Assembly (NCBI RefSeq): GCF_020873915.1
Contig: NZ_JAHWGP010000029.1
Location: 1-64,000, forward strand
DNA: 64,000 bases
Direction: 5' to 3'
Origin: Streptomyces sp. DH5
GTDB lineage: Bacteria; Actinomycetota; Actinomycetes; Streptomycetales; Streptomycetaceae
In this document: piece by piece, positions 52,350-61,679 of the stretch
Layout of the letters: each line of letters opens with the position of its first letter
Position numbering within the stretch: the first letter of the stretch is position 1
Translations under genes and position numbers: made by a program
The notes under the pieces: generated by a model
Told to the model about the DNA's origin: nothing
What the model saw: the letters and a program-made list of their open reading frames with translations, nothing else
Databases searched by the model: none

Positions 52350-53713
52350 GCGAGGACACGATACGCCTGGTCATGATCGGGCGGCTGATCCGCCGACGAC
52401 GGCGGCTGCTCGCCGTACTGGCCGTGCTGGGCGCGCTCGTCGGCTACGGCGCCTCACTGGTGTTCCCGCCGCGGTACACGACGTCGGCGTCGGTCCTGCT
52501 GCCGGGTGCGTGGGAGGAGCGCGAACTGCTGACCCAGGTGGAGATCGCGACCAGTTCGGTGGTGGTCGACCGCGCCGCCGCCGAGCTCGGCCGGGACGGG
52601 GTCGGGGACGGCGACCTGCGGGACCGGGTGGCCGCCAGGGCCGCCGACGGGAACATCATCGAGATCTCGGGCACCGCCGGCACCCCCGGGCGCGCGCAGC
52701 AGCTCGCGGACGAGATGGTCGAGAGTTACGTCGCCTTCGCCGCGCGGGTCGTCGGCGACACCGGCGCCCCCGAGACGGCGGCGCGGCCGGAGGAGCTCCG
52801 GCAGCTCGTGCTGCGGACCAGCCGCCGCATCACCGAACTGGCCGACGCCGCCGACCCGGGGCGGACCGTGGAGAGCGTGCAGACCCGCACCGAGCTGGCG
52901 AAGCTGCGCACCGCGCTCCAGGAGGCCGTCACCAAGCTGGACCAGTCCGACCCCGCGACGGCCCGGGCCGGCCTGGTCGTCATGGGGCCGGCCGCCCGGC
53001 CGGACGGCGAGGCACCGCCGACCAGGCTGCACCTCGTCGCCGCCGGGGCGCTGTCGTTCTTCCTCCTCGCGGTCGTCGGGCACCTCACCGCGGCCCGGAC
53101 GAACCGCCGGCCGCGCACCGCACCGGAGATCGCCGCGGCGCTCGGCTCGACGCCGCTGGGGACCGTCGACGTACCCGGTGAACAGCTGGCGCACCGTCCC
53201 GGGGGGCACGGCCCGCGGGCCCGGATCGGCCGGCTGCTCGGCACCGGCGTCCGGTGGGACGTGCCGACCCCGCGGGCGTCCGGCGACGAGGCCGGCCGCC
53301 GGCTCCGCTACCGGCGGGTGTGCGCTCGTCTCCGGGACCGGCTGCCCGCCCCCCGGCGGCTGCTGGTCCTGGTCCCCGACGGCGACGGGATCGCCCTGCG
53401 GGCCGCCGAGCGGCTCGCCGCCGAGGCCGGTGACGATCCGCGCCTGCGGGTGGTGGAGGTACCGGTGTCCCGGCCCGTGGTGCCGGACCGGGACGACGCG
53501 TCCGGCGCCGTCGTCGTGCTCGGCGCGGGCGAGTGGACCGCGGAGGAGCTCACCGGCCTCGCCGAGGCGTGCGCGGAGGCGGGGCACGAGGTCGTCGGCG
53601 TCGTCCTCGCCGGCCCGGTGCCCGCCGCCGCGGCGGGAACCGCCGGCCGTCCCCGGGACGCCGCGGTGCCTGCGCTCGCGGCGGGCGAGGCGACGACGGG
53701 GGGTCCGGCATGA
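52346..53713 (+). CDS. Wzz-like chain-length/export protein, kinase part degenerate (1)
   Basis: 455 residues from TTG 52346 (TTGA overlap with the GT gene). Two membrane helices (RLLAVLAVLGALVGYGASLV and LHLVAAGALSFFLLAVVGHL) enclose an extracytoplasmic helical region of about 185 residues with FPPRYTTSASVLLPG, the Wzz signature. The C-terminal cytoplasmic part is where BY-type tyrosine kinases have Walker motifs; here there is none, only a Rossmann-like pattern (LLVLVPDGDGIALRAAERLA). It likely controls polymer length or export without kinase activity. Confidence 0.75.
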   Translation: MSEDTIRLVMIGRLIRRRRRLLAVLAVLGALVGYGASLVFPPRYTTSASVLLPGAWEERELLTQVEIATSSVVVDRAAAELGRDGVGDGDLRDRVAARAADGNIIEISGTAGTPGRAQQLADEMVESYVAFAARVVGDTGAPETAARPEELRQLVLRTSRRITELADAADPGRTVESVQTRTELAKLRTALQEAVTKLDQSDPATARAGLVVMGPAARPDGEAPPTRLHLVAAGALSFFLLAVVGHLTAARTNRRPRTAPEIAAALGSTPLGTVDVPGEQLAHRPGGHGPRARIGRLLGTGVRWDVPTPRASGDEAGRRLRYRRVCARLRDRLPAPRRLLVLVPDGDGIALRAAERLAAEAGDDPRLRVVEVPVSRPVVPDRDDASGAVVVLGAGEWTAEELTGLAEACAEAGHEVVGVVLAGPVPAAAAGTAGRPRDAAVPALAAGEATTGGPA

Positions 53714-55323
53714 CGACGCCCGCGACACCGGACGCACCGGCCCCCGCCCCACTGCTGGACCTGCACTCCCTGGTGGTCGCGGTGCGCAGACGGCGCCGCC
53801 TGTGGACCGCCCTGGCCCTGCTGGGGTTGCTGGCCGGCGCGGCGGTGGCGGTCCTCCTGCCGCCGCCACCGACCGCGGTGACCAAGGTGCTGGTCGCCCA
53901 CCAGCAGGACCAGCCGAACGACCCCGGGACCCTCATCCGCACCGACGCCGCCCTGCTGCACACCACGCGGATCGCCGGTGAGGCCCTGAAGGCCATGAAG
54001 TCGCCCGAGGAACCCGCGGACTTCATGGAGGACTACGAGGGCCTCGGCCTGACCAACAACCTGCTGCAGATCACGGTCACCGGTGCCAGCGAGGCGGAAG
54101 CGGTGGCCCGGGCCGGGGCGCTGGCCGACGCGTTCGTCGCGGACCACGTGCGGCGCGTCCGGGAGGCCGCGGACGCCGAGGCCGAGACCCTGCTCGAACA
54201 GCAGGGCCGCATGCGGGAGGAGCTCGACCGGGTCAACGAGGCGATCGGGGACGGACCGCCGCAGGGCAGGCCGCAGGATGCGGCGGACATGGAGTCGCTG
54301 TTCGCCCGCCGGGCCGAACTCACCTCGCGCATCACCGACTTCGGGCAGCGCGCCGCCGAGGCACGCGTCGGCACGCCCCGGCTGGTGGCCGGCACCCGGA
54401 TCGTGGACGCGCCGCGCGTGGTGCGTCACTCGCTGCCGGGGACGGCCGTCACCAACGCCGCGATCGGGCTCGTCCTCGGGCTCGCCCTCGGCCTGGCGGT
54501 GGCCGCGGTCACCTCGGTGGTGGCGGACCGCCCCGTACTGCGCCGGGACATCGCGGCGCACCTCGGCGCCTCGGTGATCGCCGAGCTGCCCCGCCGGACG
54601 GCCGCGCCGTGGCGGCGCCGCCGGACCCGGGCGGCACGCGCCCGGCTCACCACGTCCCTGACCCGCAGCGTGCGCTCCTCCGCGGAGCCGGTGTCGCTGC
54701 TGGAACTGGGCTGCGCGCGTGCCGCGAGCGACCTCGCCCTGGACCTCGCCCGCGCGCTGGCGGCGGAGAGGCCCGTGGTCGTCGTCGACGGCCTGCCGGG
54801 CCCCCAGCTCTCGGACCGCCGCCCGAAGCCCGGTGACCCGGCCGTGGTCGACGGCGGGCGGGCGGCGGACGTGCCGCCCGGGGAGCGCGGGCTGGGCGTC
54901 GGCTCGGTGGCGCCGGGCACGGCGTGGACCGACCTGCGCCACCTCGGCACCCGGACCGTGCTGGTCGTGCGGGCCGGGCACGCCGGCACGGCGTGGCTGC
55001 ACACCGTGGCGCGGCAGCTCGCGGAGCAGCGCGTCGCGGTGATCGGTGTGGTGCTGATCGACCCCGATCCCCGGGACCGGACCGACGGCACGCTGTGGGA
55101 CGGCCCGCCCACCAGCCCGCACACCGGCCCGCACACCAGCCCGCCCACCGGCCGGCGCACCGGCCCTGATGCCGGCCCGCCCGGCCACGGCGAGCGGCCG
55201 GCCCGGTGGAACGGCGGGGGTACCTCCCACGCCGTCCAGGCAGTGGGGGACGACCCTCGGCGGACCGAGCGGCGGCCGACGGCGGCGGCACGGGTCCCGG
55301 ACAGCGACCAGGAGGCGCGGTAG
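53710..55323 (+). CDS. Wzz-like chain-length/export protein, kinase part degenerate (2)
   Basis: 537 residues from ATG 53710 (ATGA overlap). Layout as in the preceding gene: N-terminal helix WTALALLGLLAGAAVAVLLP, extracytoplasmic part with a coiled coil (about 150-225), second helix AAIGLVLGLALGLAVAAVTS. A cytoplasmic region without a Walker A motif follows (SLLELGCARAASDLALDLAR, VVVVDGLPGPQLSD, TVLVVRAGHAGTAWLHTVA). It ends in a Pro/His/Thr-rich repeat (TSPHTGPHTSPPTGRRTGPD). The two genes may form a hetero-oligomer. Confidence 0.75.
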   Translation: MTTPATPDAPAPAPLLDLHSLVVAVRRRRRLWTALALLGLLAGAAVAVLLPPPPTAVTKVLVAHQQDQPNDPGTLIRTDAALLHTTRIAGEALKAMKSPEEPADFMEDYEGLGLTNNLLQITVTGASEAEAVARAGALADAFVADHVRRVREAADAEAETLLEQQGRMREELDRVNEAIGDGPPQGRPQDAADMESLFARRAELTSRITDFGQRAAEARVGTPRLVAGTRIVDAPRVVRHSLPGTAVTNAAIGLVLGLALGLAVAAVTSVVADRPVLRRDIAAHLGASVIAELPRRTAAPWRRRRTRAARARLTTSLTRSVRSSAEPVSLLELGCARAASDLALDLARALAAERPVVVVDGLPGPQLSDRRPKPGDPAVVDGGRAADVPPGERGLGVGSVAPGTAWTDLRHLGTRTVLVVRAGHAGTAWLHTVARQLAEQRVAVIGVVLIDPDPRDRTDGTLWDGPPTSPHTGPHTSPPTGRRTGPDAGPPGHGERPARWNGGGTSHAVQAVGDDPRRTERRPTAAARVPDSDQEAR

Positions 55324-55326
55324 TAC

Positions 55327-57258
55327 ATGTGTGGCATCGCAGGCACGTACCGGTGGCCGGACGGCAAGGCCGTCACCGACCGGCTCACCGACACCCTCGC
55401 CCACCGCGGCCCGGACGGGGCCGGACGGTACAGCCACTCGGTGGGCGACGGCGAGGTGCACCTCGGGCACCGCCGGCTGGCCGTGATCGACCTGTCCGGG
55501 ACCGGCGCCCAGCCCATGGTCTCCGGCGGCCTCGCCCTGACGTACAACGGCGAGCTGTACAACGCGCCCGAACTGCGCGCCGAACTGGAGTCCGCCGGGG
55601 TGCGCTTCCGCGGCACCTCCGACACCGAGGTGCTGCTGGAGGCGTGGCGGCGCTGGGGCACGGACTGCCTGCCCCGGCTGCGCGGCATGTTCGCGTTCGG
55701 CGTCTTCGACGAGCGGACCGGGGAGCTGGTGCTCGCCCGCGACCAGCTCGGCATCAAGCCGCTGTTCCTGCTGCGCCGCGGCGAGGGGCTGGTCTTCGCC
55801 TCCGAACTCAAGGCGCTCGCCGCCGTCACCGGCGGGTCGCTGGAGGTGGACCACGCGGCGCTGGTGGCCTCGCTGCTGTACTACTGGGTGCCGGACTCGC
55901 GGTGCGCGTTCCGCGAGGCGGAGAAGCTGCCGCCGGGGAGCTGGCTGAGGTGCCGGCCCGACGGCCGGGTGGAGCGCGGCCGCTACTGGAACCTCAGGGA
56001 CGTCGCCGCCGAGGCCGCGGAGCGTGCCCTGGCCGGCGAGGTGCCGGACGTCGCCGCCGTCGTGGAGGAGTCGACCCGGCGTCACCTGCTGTCCGACGTC
56101 CCCGTCGCGACCTTCCTCTCCGGCGGCCTGGACTCCAGCTACCTGACGGCGCTGGCGGCCCGGGACCGGCCCGGGATCACCGCGTACACGATCGGGTTCC
56201 GCGCCGAGGACGCCCGCTTCGAGGCGATGCCGGACGACCTGCGCTACGCCCGGCAGGTGGCCGGGCGGTTCGGGGTCGACCTGCGCGAGATCGAGATCGC
56301 CCCGGACGTGCTCGACCTGCTGCCGCGGATGACGTACCACCTGGACGAGCCGATCGGCGACCCCGCCGCGATCAACACGTTCCTCATCTGCTCGGCCGCC
56401 CGGGAGGCCGGGGTGAAGGTGATGCTCTCCGGGATGGGCGCCGACGAGCTGTTCGCCGGGTACCGCAAGCACCTGGCGAACCTGCTCGCCCTGCGCTACC
56501 AGCGCGTCCCGGGGCCCCTGCGGCGCGGGGTGTCCGGCGCCGTGGACCGGCTGCCGGTGGCCACCGCCCGCCGGGGGTACCGGTCGGTGCGCTTCGCGAA
56601 ACGGTTCCTGTCCTTCGCCGACCTGCCGGAGGAGACCGCGTTCCGGCGCAGCTACACCCTGTACGACCGGCAGGAGCTGCTCGCCCTGGTCGATGCGGAC
56701 CTCGCCGGGACGGTCGACGACGTGCTGGCCGAGCACGCGGACGTCTACGCGGACAACGGCCTCGACGACTTCGTCAACCGCATGTGCCTGGCCGACGCCC
56801 GCATGTTCCTGCCGGGCCTGAACCTGGCGTACACGGACCGCTCCAGCATGGCCGCCTCGACCGAGGTGCGGGTGCCGTACGTGGACGTGGAGGTGGTGAA
56901 GGCGGCGTTCGCCGTGCCCGGCCGCCGCAAGATCGCCGGGCGGCAGGGGAAGGCCGTGCTCAAGGAGGCGGCCCTGTCCGTCCTGCCCCGGGAGATCGTC
57001 CACCGGCCCAAGGGCCTGTTCAGCGCGCCGCTGCGGGCGTGGATGAGCCGGGACCTGGCGCCACTGGTGCGCGAGGTGGTCAACGACGGCGAGCTCGTCC
57101 GCTCCGGCTTCCTGCGCCGCGACGCCCTCCAGCGGCTCGTCGCCCAGGACGCCGCCGGGCAGCAGGACTTCTCCAAGCATCTGTGGCACGTGCTGACCCT
57201 CGAGTACTGGTACCGCGGCGCGACCTCCGGGTCCGGCCAGAACCCCCCGACGGCGTAA
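55327..57258 (+). CDS. AsnB-type glutamine-dependent amidotransferase
   Basis: 643 residues from ATG 55327, 3 bp after the preceding stop. Cys2 of MCGIAG is the glutaminase nucleophile; LAHRGPDGAGRY, HRRLAVIDLS and LTYNGELYNAPEL complete the class II amidotransferase domain (1-210). The synthetase part has the PP-loop FLSGGLDSSYLTALA and SGMGADELFAGYRKH. Length is typical of asparagine synthases found in polysaccharide clusters, where they are thought to amidate uronic acids. Given the AlgD-like gene in the same operon, amidation of the uronic acid is more likely than asparagine supply; inference. Confidence 0.92.
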   Translation: MCGIAGTYRWPDGKAVTDRLTDTLAHRGPDGAGRYSHSVGDGEVHLGHRRLAVIDLSGTGAQPMVSGGLALTYNGELYNAPELRAELESAGVRFRGTSDTEVLLEAWRRWGTDCLPRLRGMFAFGVFDERTGELVLARDQLGIKPLFLLRRGEGLVFASELKALAAVTGGSLEVDHAALVASLLYYWVPDSRCAFREAEKLPPGSWLRCRPDGRVERGRYWNLRDVAAEAAERALAGEVPDVAAVVEESTRRHLLSDVPVATFLSGGLDSSYLTALAARDRPGITAYTIGFRAEDARFEAMPDDLRYARQVAGRFGVDLREIEIAPDVLDLLPRMTYHLDEPIGDPAAINTFLICSAAREAGVKVMLSGMGADELFAGYRKHLANLLALRYQRVPGPLRRGVSGAVDRLPVATARRGYRSVRFAKRFLSFADLPEETAFRRSYTLYDRQELLALVDADLAGTVDDVLAEHADVYADNGLDDFVNRMCLADARMFLPGLNLAYTDRSSMAASTEVRVPYVDVEVVKAAFAVPGRRKIAGRQGKAVLKEAALSVLPREIVHRPKGLFSAPLRAWMSRDLAPLVREVVNDGELVRSGFLRRDALQRLVAQDAAGQQDFSKHLWHVLTLEYWYRGATSGSGQNPPTA

Positions 57259-57274
57259 AGACAAGAGGACTTCG

Positions 57275-59464
57275 GTGAAACAGGTCGTACAGAACTACAA
57301 GACCGGCGAACTGGCCCTGCTCGACGTGCCGGTACCGGGGTGCAAGCCGGGCGGGGTGCTGGTCCGCACCGCCTACTCGCTGATCTCCACCGGCACCGAA
57401 CTGATGAAGGTGTCCGAGGCCGGCATGTCGATGCTGGGCAAGGCGCGCTCCCGGCCCGACCAGGTGGCCAAGGTGGTGCAGAGCGTCGCCGTCAACGGCG
57501 TGCCCGCCACCTACCGCAAGGTGATGGGCAAGCTGGACTCCTACACGCCGCTCGGCTACTCGCTGTGCGGGGTGGTGGAGCAGGTCGGTGCCGGGATCGA
57601 CGACGTGAAGGCCGGCGACCTGGTGGCCTGCGCCGGGAACGAGCACGCGCTGCACGCCGAGCTGAACTGGGTGCCGAAGAACCTCTACTCCCCGGTGCCG
57701 GACGGTCTCGCGCCGCGGCACGCGGCGTTCGGCACCGTCGGGTCGATCGCGCTGCAGGGGGTGCGCCGGGGCGAGTCGCAGCTCGGTGACGTGGCCCTGG
57801 TCATCGGTCTCGGGCTGATCGGCCAGCTGGTGGTGCAGCTGCTCGCCGCCTCGGGCGTGCGGGTCGTCGGGGCCGACCCCGACCCGGTGCGCTGCGAGCT
57901 CGCCGGGCGGCTGGGCGCGGCGGCCTGCGGCGACCCCGGATCCCCGGCCGTGGAGCAGGCCGTCGCCGGACTCACCGGCGGCCTGGGCGTGGACCAGGTG
58001 TACCTGGCCGCCGGCGGGGACAGCAACCAGCCCGTCGAGCTGGCGGCCCGGCTCTCCCGGGACCGGGGCCGGGTGATCGACATCGGCAAGTGCCGTCTCG
58101 ACCTGCCGTGGAACGCGTACTACGAGAAGGAACTCGACGTCCGGTTCTCCCGCAGCTACGGTCCCGGGCGCTACGACCCGGAGTACGAACTCCAGGGCCG
58201 GGACTACCCGGTCGGCTACGTGCGCTGGACCGAGCGCCGCAACCTGGCGTGCTTCCTCGACCTCGCCGCCCGGGGCCGCGTGGACGTGGAGCCGCTGGTC
58301 TCCCACACGGCCGACTTCGACGACGCCGTTCGGACGTACCGGAGTCTGGAGGACGGCGGTCTCAAGGCCGTGGCCGTGCTGTTCCGCTACCCGGGGCAGC
58401 CGGAGCCGGGGAAGGCGCCGGCGCCGGAGGTGGCCGTGCCCGCGGTGCGGCGCGGCGGCCGGGTGCCGGCCCCGGCCCGGGCCGCCGGGACGCCGGTGCG
58501 GCTGGCGTTCGTCGGCGCGGGCACCTACGCGTCGTCGATGCTGCTGCCGCACCTGGCGGGGCGCGACGGCGTCGAGCTGTCCACGGTCGTCACCACGACG
58601 GCGCTGTCCGCGGCCAACGCGCAGCACAGGTTCGGCTTCGCCGGGGCGACCACCGACCTCGACGCCGTGCTCGGCGACACGTCCGTCGACGCGGTGTTCG
58701 TGGTCACCCGGCACAGTTCGCACGCCGAACTGACCCGGAAGGCGCTGCTGGCCGGCAAGGCGGTGTTCGTGGAGAAGCCGCTGGCGCTCACCGGGGACGA
58801 ACTGGCGGGCGTGCTGGCGGCGGTGGAGGAGTCCGGCAACGACCGGCTCCAGGTGGGCTTCAACCGCGGGTTCGCGCCGCTGCTGCGGGAGGCCCGGGAG
58901 AGGTTCGGCGCCCGCACCGGGCCGGGACACGTCCGCTACCTGGTCAACGCCGGCCGTCTCGACCACGGCAGCTGGTACCTCCAGCAGGGCACGGAGGGCT
59001 CGCGGTTCGTCGGCGAGGGCGGACACTTCGTCGACACGGCGGGCCGGCTGCTCGGGGCCGATCCGGTCTCGGTGTACGCGCTCGCCACCCCCGGCGGTGA
59101 CGACCTCCAGGTCGTGCTGCGCTACCCGGACGGGTCCACCGCCACCATCAGCTACGTCACCACCGGCCCGTCCGGTTTCCCCAAGGAGACCCTGGACCTG
59201 GTCGCGGACGGGCGCGCGCTGCGCCTGGACGACTTCGTCCGCGCCTCGGTCTACGACGGCCGCAAGCGGTGGGTCAGTTCGCGGCTGCCCAAGGCCCGGG
59301 ACAAGGGCCAGTCCGCCCAGCTGGCGGCCTTCGTCAGGGCGGTGCGGACCGGCGGTCCGATGCCGGTGCCGCTGGAGTCGCTGGCTGCCACCACGGCGGC
59401 GACCCTCGCCGTGCCGGCCGGTCTGGCCTCCGGCGTGCCGGTGACGCTGACGGGGGCGCGATGA
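57275..59464 (+). CDS. Bi-domain oxidoreductase: MDR dehydrogenase fused to Gfo/Idh/MocA
   Basis: 729 residues from GTG 57275 (AGAGGA upstream). Residues 1-375 are a medium-chain alcohol dehydrogenase-like domain (SLISTGTELMKVSEAGMSML, GYSLCGVVEQVGAGIDDVKA, VALVIGLGLIGQLVVQLLA). Residues about 410-729 are a Gfo/Idh/MocA domain (RLAFVGAGTYASSMLLPHLA, VFVVTRHSSHAELTRKALLA, GKAVFVEKPLAL with the EKP motif). Such fusions occur in exopolysaccharide clusters beside AsnB and heparinase-like genes; they probably modify a nucleotide sugar or an intermediate. It overlaps the next gene by 4 bp. Confidence 0.9.
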   Translation: MKQVVQNYKTGELALLDVPVPGCKPGGVLVRTAYSLISTGTELMKVSEAGMSMLGKARSRPDQVAKVVQSVAVNGVPATYRKVMGKLDSYTPLGYSLCGVVEQVGAGIDDVKAGDLVACAGNEHALHAELNWVPKNLYSPVPDGLAPRHAAFGTVGSIALQGVRRGESQLGDVALVIGLGLIGQLVVQLLAASGVRVVGADPDPVRCELAGRLGAAACGDPGSPAVEQAVAGLTGGLGVDQVYLAAGGDSNQPVELAARLSRDRGRVIDIGKCRLDLPWNAYYEKELDVRFSRSYGPGRYDPEYELQGRDYPVGYVRWTERRNLACFLDLAARGRVDVEPLVSHTADFDDAVRTYRSLEDGGLKAVAVLFRYPGQPEPGKAPAPEVAVPAVRRGGRVPAPARAAGTPVRLAFVGAGTYASSMLLPHLAGRDGVELSTVVTTTALSAANAQHRFGFAGATTDLDAVLGDTSVDAVFVVTRHSSHAELTRKALLAGKAVFVEKPLALTGDELAGVLAAVEESGNDRLQVGFNRGFAPLLREARERFGARTGPGHVRYLVNAGRLDHGSWYLQQGTEGSRFVGEGGHFVDTAGRLLGADPVSVYALATPGGDDLQVVLRYPDGSTATISYVTTGPSGFPKETLDLVADGRALRLDDFVRASVYDGRKRWVSSRLPKARDKGQSAQLAAFVRAVRTGGPMPVPLESLAATTAATLAVPAGLASGVPVTLTGAR

Positions 59465-61662
59465 CCGTGAGCGCGGGGAGTCCGGGCTGGTACCTGCGGC
59501 GGCTGTCCCGGATGGGGCCGCGGGAGGTCGGCGGCCGGGTGGGCGACGCGGTGCGCAGGCGGCGGTGGCGGTCGGCGCCGCCGCCGGCCTGCCCGGGCGT
59601 GACCGGCGCCCGGTTCACCGCCGTCCTGCCCGCCGGGACGATCGCCTCGGTGCCGCCGGACGCGGCGAAACGCCTCGTCGCCGACGCGGACCGGCTGATG
59701 GGCGGGCACGCCGCGTTCTTCGGGGTGGAGCGCGCCGACCTGACCGACCCGGACTGGTGGTTCGACCCGAAGACCGGGCGGCGCGCTCCGGGGGGCTACG
59801 CCTTCGACGTGCCGTACCGGGACGAGGACGCGGTCGGTGACATCAAGCAGATCTGGGAGCCGTCCCGGCACCAGTACCTCACCGTGCTCGCGGCCGCGTA
59901 CGCGGTCACCGGGGACGAACGGTACGCCGAGCGCGTCGCCGGGCATCTGCGGTCGTGGTGGACGGTCAACCCGCCGCTGCGCGGGGTGCACTGGACCAGC
60001 GGCATCGAGCTGGGCATCCGGCTGCTGTCCTGGGTGTGGATCCGCCGGCTGCTCGACGGCTGGCCGGGCGCCGCCGGGCTGTTCGAGGACGACCCGGTGG
60101 CACGGAACCAGATCTGGCACCACCAGCGCTGGCTGGCCGCGTTCCCCAGCCGGGGGTCCTCGGCCAACAACCACGCGGTCGCCGAGGCGGCCGGGCAGCT
60201 CGCCGCGGCCTGCGCGTTCGGCTGGTTCCCCGAGTCGGCGCGGCTGCGGGCCGACGCGCTGCGGTCCCTGGAGCGGCACCTGCGCGGCAACACCTTCCGT
60301 TCCGGCCTCAACCGCGAGCTGGCCACCGAGTACCACGGACTGGTGCTGGAACTCGGCCTGGCCGCCGTCGCCGAGGCCGACGCCGTGGGCGTGCCGGTGC
60401 CCGCGGCCGTGCGGCTGGTGCTGCTGCGGATGACGGACGCGCTCGCGGCCGTCGTGGACGACCGGCTGCGGCCTCCCCGCCAGGGGGACGCCGACGACGG
60501 GCACGGCCTGGTCGTGGACGGTGCGGGCACCGACCGCTGGGGTTCGCTGCTGGCCACCGGGGACGCCGTGTTCGGCCGGCTCCCGTGGTGGCCGGAGGTG
60601 ACCGGCACGGACGTACGGACCCCGCTGCTGGCCGCGCTGATCCGGCCCGGAACCGATCCGGACCCCGTCCACGCTCCCCCGCCCGGCACGCGTCCTGGCC
60701 GCACGGCGCCCCCGGGCGGGTCGTCACGCCCCGGGACGGGCCCGCGTTCCGGCCGCGGGGAGCCTCCGGACGGGTGGCTCCGCCCGGCCCCCGACACCCG
60801 TCTGCGGCGCGCGGCCCTGGACAGGTGGCTCAGCCGGCCGCCCGGCGCCGCCGGGCGCGTACAGCCGCCGGACGGCGGGACACCCCAGGCCGGTCCCGCC
60901 CGGGCCGTGCCCCGCCCGGCGAGCCGGCCGGACCACTTCGCCGACGCGGGGCTCACCGTCCTGCGCGGGCCGGGAGGGATCTGGTGCCGCTGCGACGGCG
61001 GCCCGCACGGGTTCCTGTCCATCGCCGCGCACGCCCACGCGGACGCGCTGTCCGTGGAGGTCCGGCACGACGGCGTCGACGTGCTCGCCGACCCGGGGAC
61101 CTACTGCTACCACGGGCAGCCCGAGTGGCGGCGGTACTTCCGGTCGACCCTCGGCCACAACACCCTGGAGCTGGACGGCGCCGACCAGTCGCTCTCCGGC
61201 GGCCCGTTCCTGTGGACCCGGCACGCCCACAGCCGCGTCCTGTCCGTGGACACCTCCGGCGGGGAGACGGCCCGCTGGTGCGCCGAGCACGACGGGTACG
61301 GGACGTCCGCGCACCGGCGGACGGTGGAACTGACGCACGCCACGCGCGAGGTGAGGATCGTCGACGAGGTGCGCGGCCCGCGCCGGTCCGTACGCCTGGC
61401 GTTCCACCTCGGCCCCACGGTCACCGCGGACCTGGCGGACGGCCGGGCGGTGCTCACCTGGTCCCGGGACGGCGAGGACCACTCCGCGGTGCTGGACCTG
61501 CCCGCGGGGCTCCACTGGCGGGCGCACCGCGGCGAGAGCGACCCGCCGCTGGGCTGGTACTCCCCCGGTTTCGGCCGCAGGGAACCCGCCACCACGCTGC
61601 TCGGCACCGGCTTCACCGACGGCACGGAGGGCTTCACCACCGTGCTCGGGTTCACGGGCTGA
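59461..61662 (+). CDS. Heparinase II/III-like (alginate lyase-type) protein
   Basis: 733 residues from ATG 59461 (ATGA overlap). No signal peptide is apparent. An N-terminal alpha/alpha toroid (IWEPSRHQYLTVLAAAYAVT, SRGSSANNHAVAEAAGQLAA, ELATEYHGLVLELGLAAVAE) is followed by a Pro/Gly/Arg-rich insert (about 400-490). The C-terminal beta-sandwich has the family core FLSIAAHAHADALSVEV, GTYCYHG and STLGHNTLELDG. Known members are uronic-acid lyases. In polysaccharide operons they are thought to trim or edit the chain. Lack of a signal leaves location open. It supports a uronic-acid polymer. Confidence 0.88.
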   Translation: MTVSAGSPGWYLRRLSRMGPREVGGRVGDAVRRRRWRSAPPPACPGVTGARFTAVLPAGTIASVPPDAAKRLVADADRLMGGHAAFFGVERADLTDPDWWFDPKTGRRAPGGYAFDVPYRDEDAVGDIKQIWEPSRHQYLTVLAAAYAVTGDERYAERVAGHLRSWWTVNPPLRGVHWTSGIELGIRLLSWVWIRRLLDGWPGAAGLFEDDPVARNQIWHHQRWLAAFPSRGSSANNHAVAEAAGQLAAACAFGWFPESARLRADALRSLERHLRGNTFRSGLNRELATEYHGLVLELGLAAVAEADAVGVPVPAAVRLVLLRMTDALAAVVDDRLRPPRQGDADDGHGLVVDGAGTDRWGSLLATGDAVFGRLPWWPEVTGTDVRTPLLAALIRPGTDPDPVHAPPPGTRPGRTAPPGGSSRPGTGPRSGRGEPPDGWLRPAPDTRLRRAALDRWLSRPPGAAGRVQPPDGGTPQAGPARAVPRPASRPDHFADAGLTVLRGPGGIWCRCDGGPHGFLSIAAHAHADALSVEVRHDGVDVLADPGTYCYHGQPEWRRYFRSTLGHNTLELDGADQSLSGGPFLWTRHAHSRVLSVDTSGGETARWCAEHDGYGTSAHRRTVELTHATREVRIVDEVRGPRRSVRLAFHLGPTVTADLADGRAVLTWSRDGEDHSAVLDLPAGLHWRAHRGESDPPLGWYSPGFGRREPATTLLGTGFTDGTEGFTTVLGFTG

Positions 61663-61679
61663 GGGGGGGAGGAGGGCAG

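Noticed and set aside
53308-57264. 1318-codon frame on the minus strand across the Wzz and AsnB genes
   Set aside because: Antisense of strongly conserved coding genes; sequence is His/Gly/Arg/Val-rich filler typical of high-GC reverse frames.
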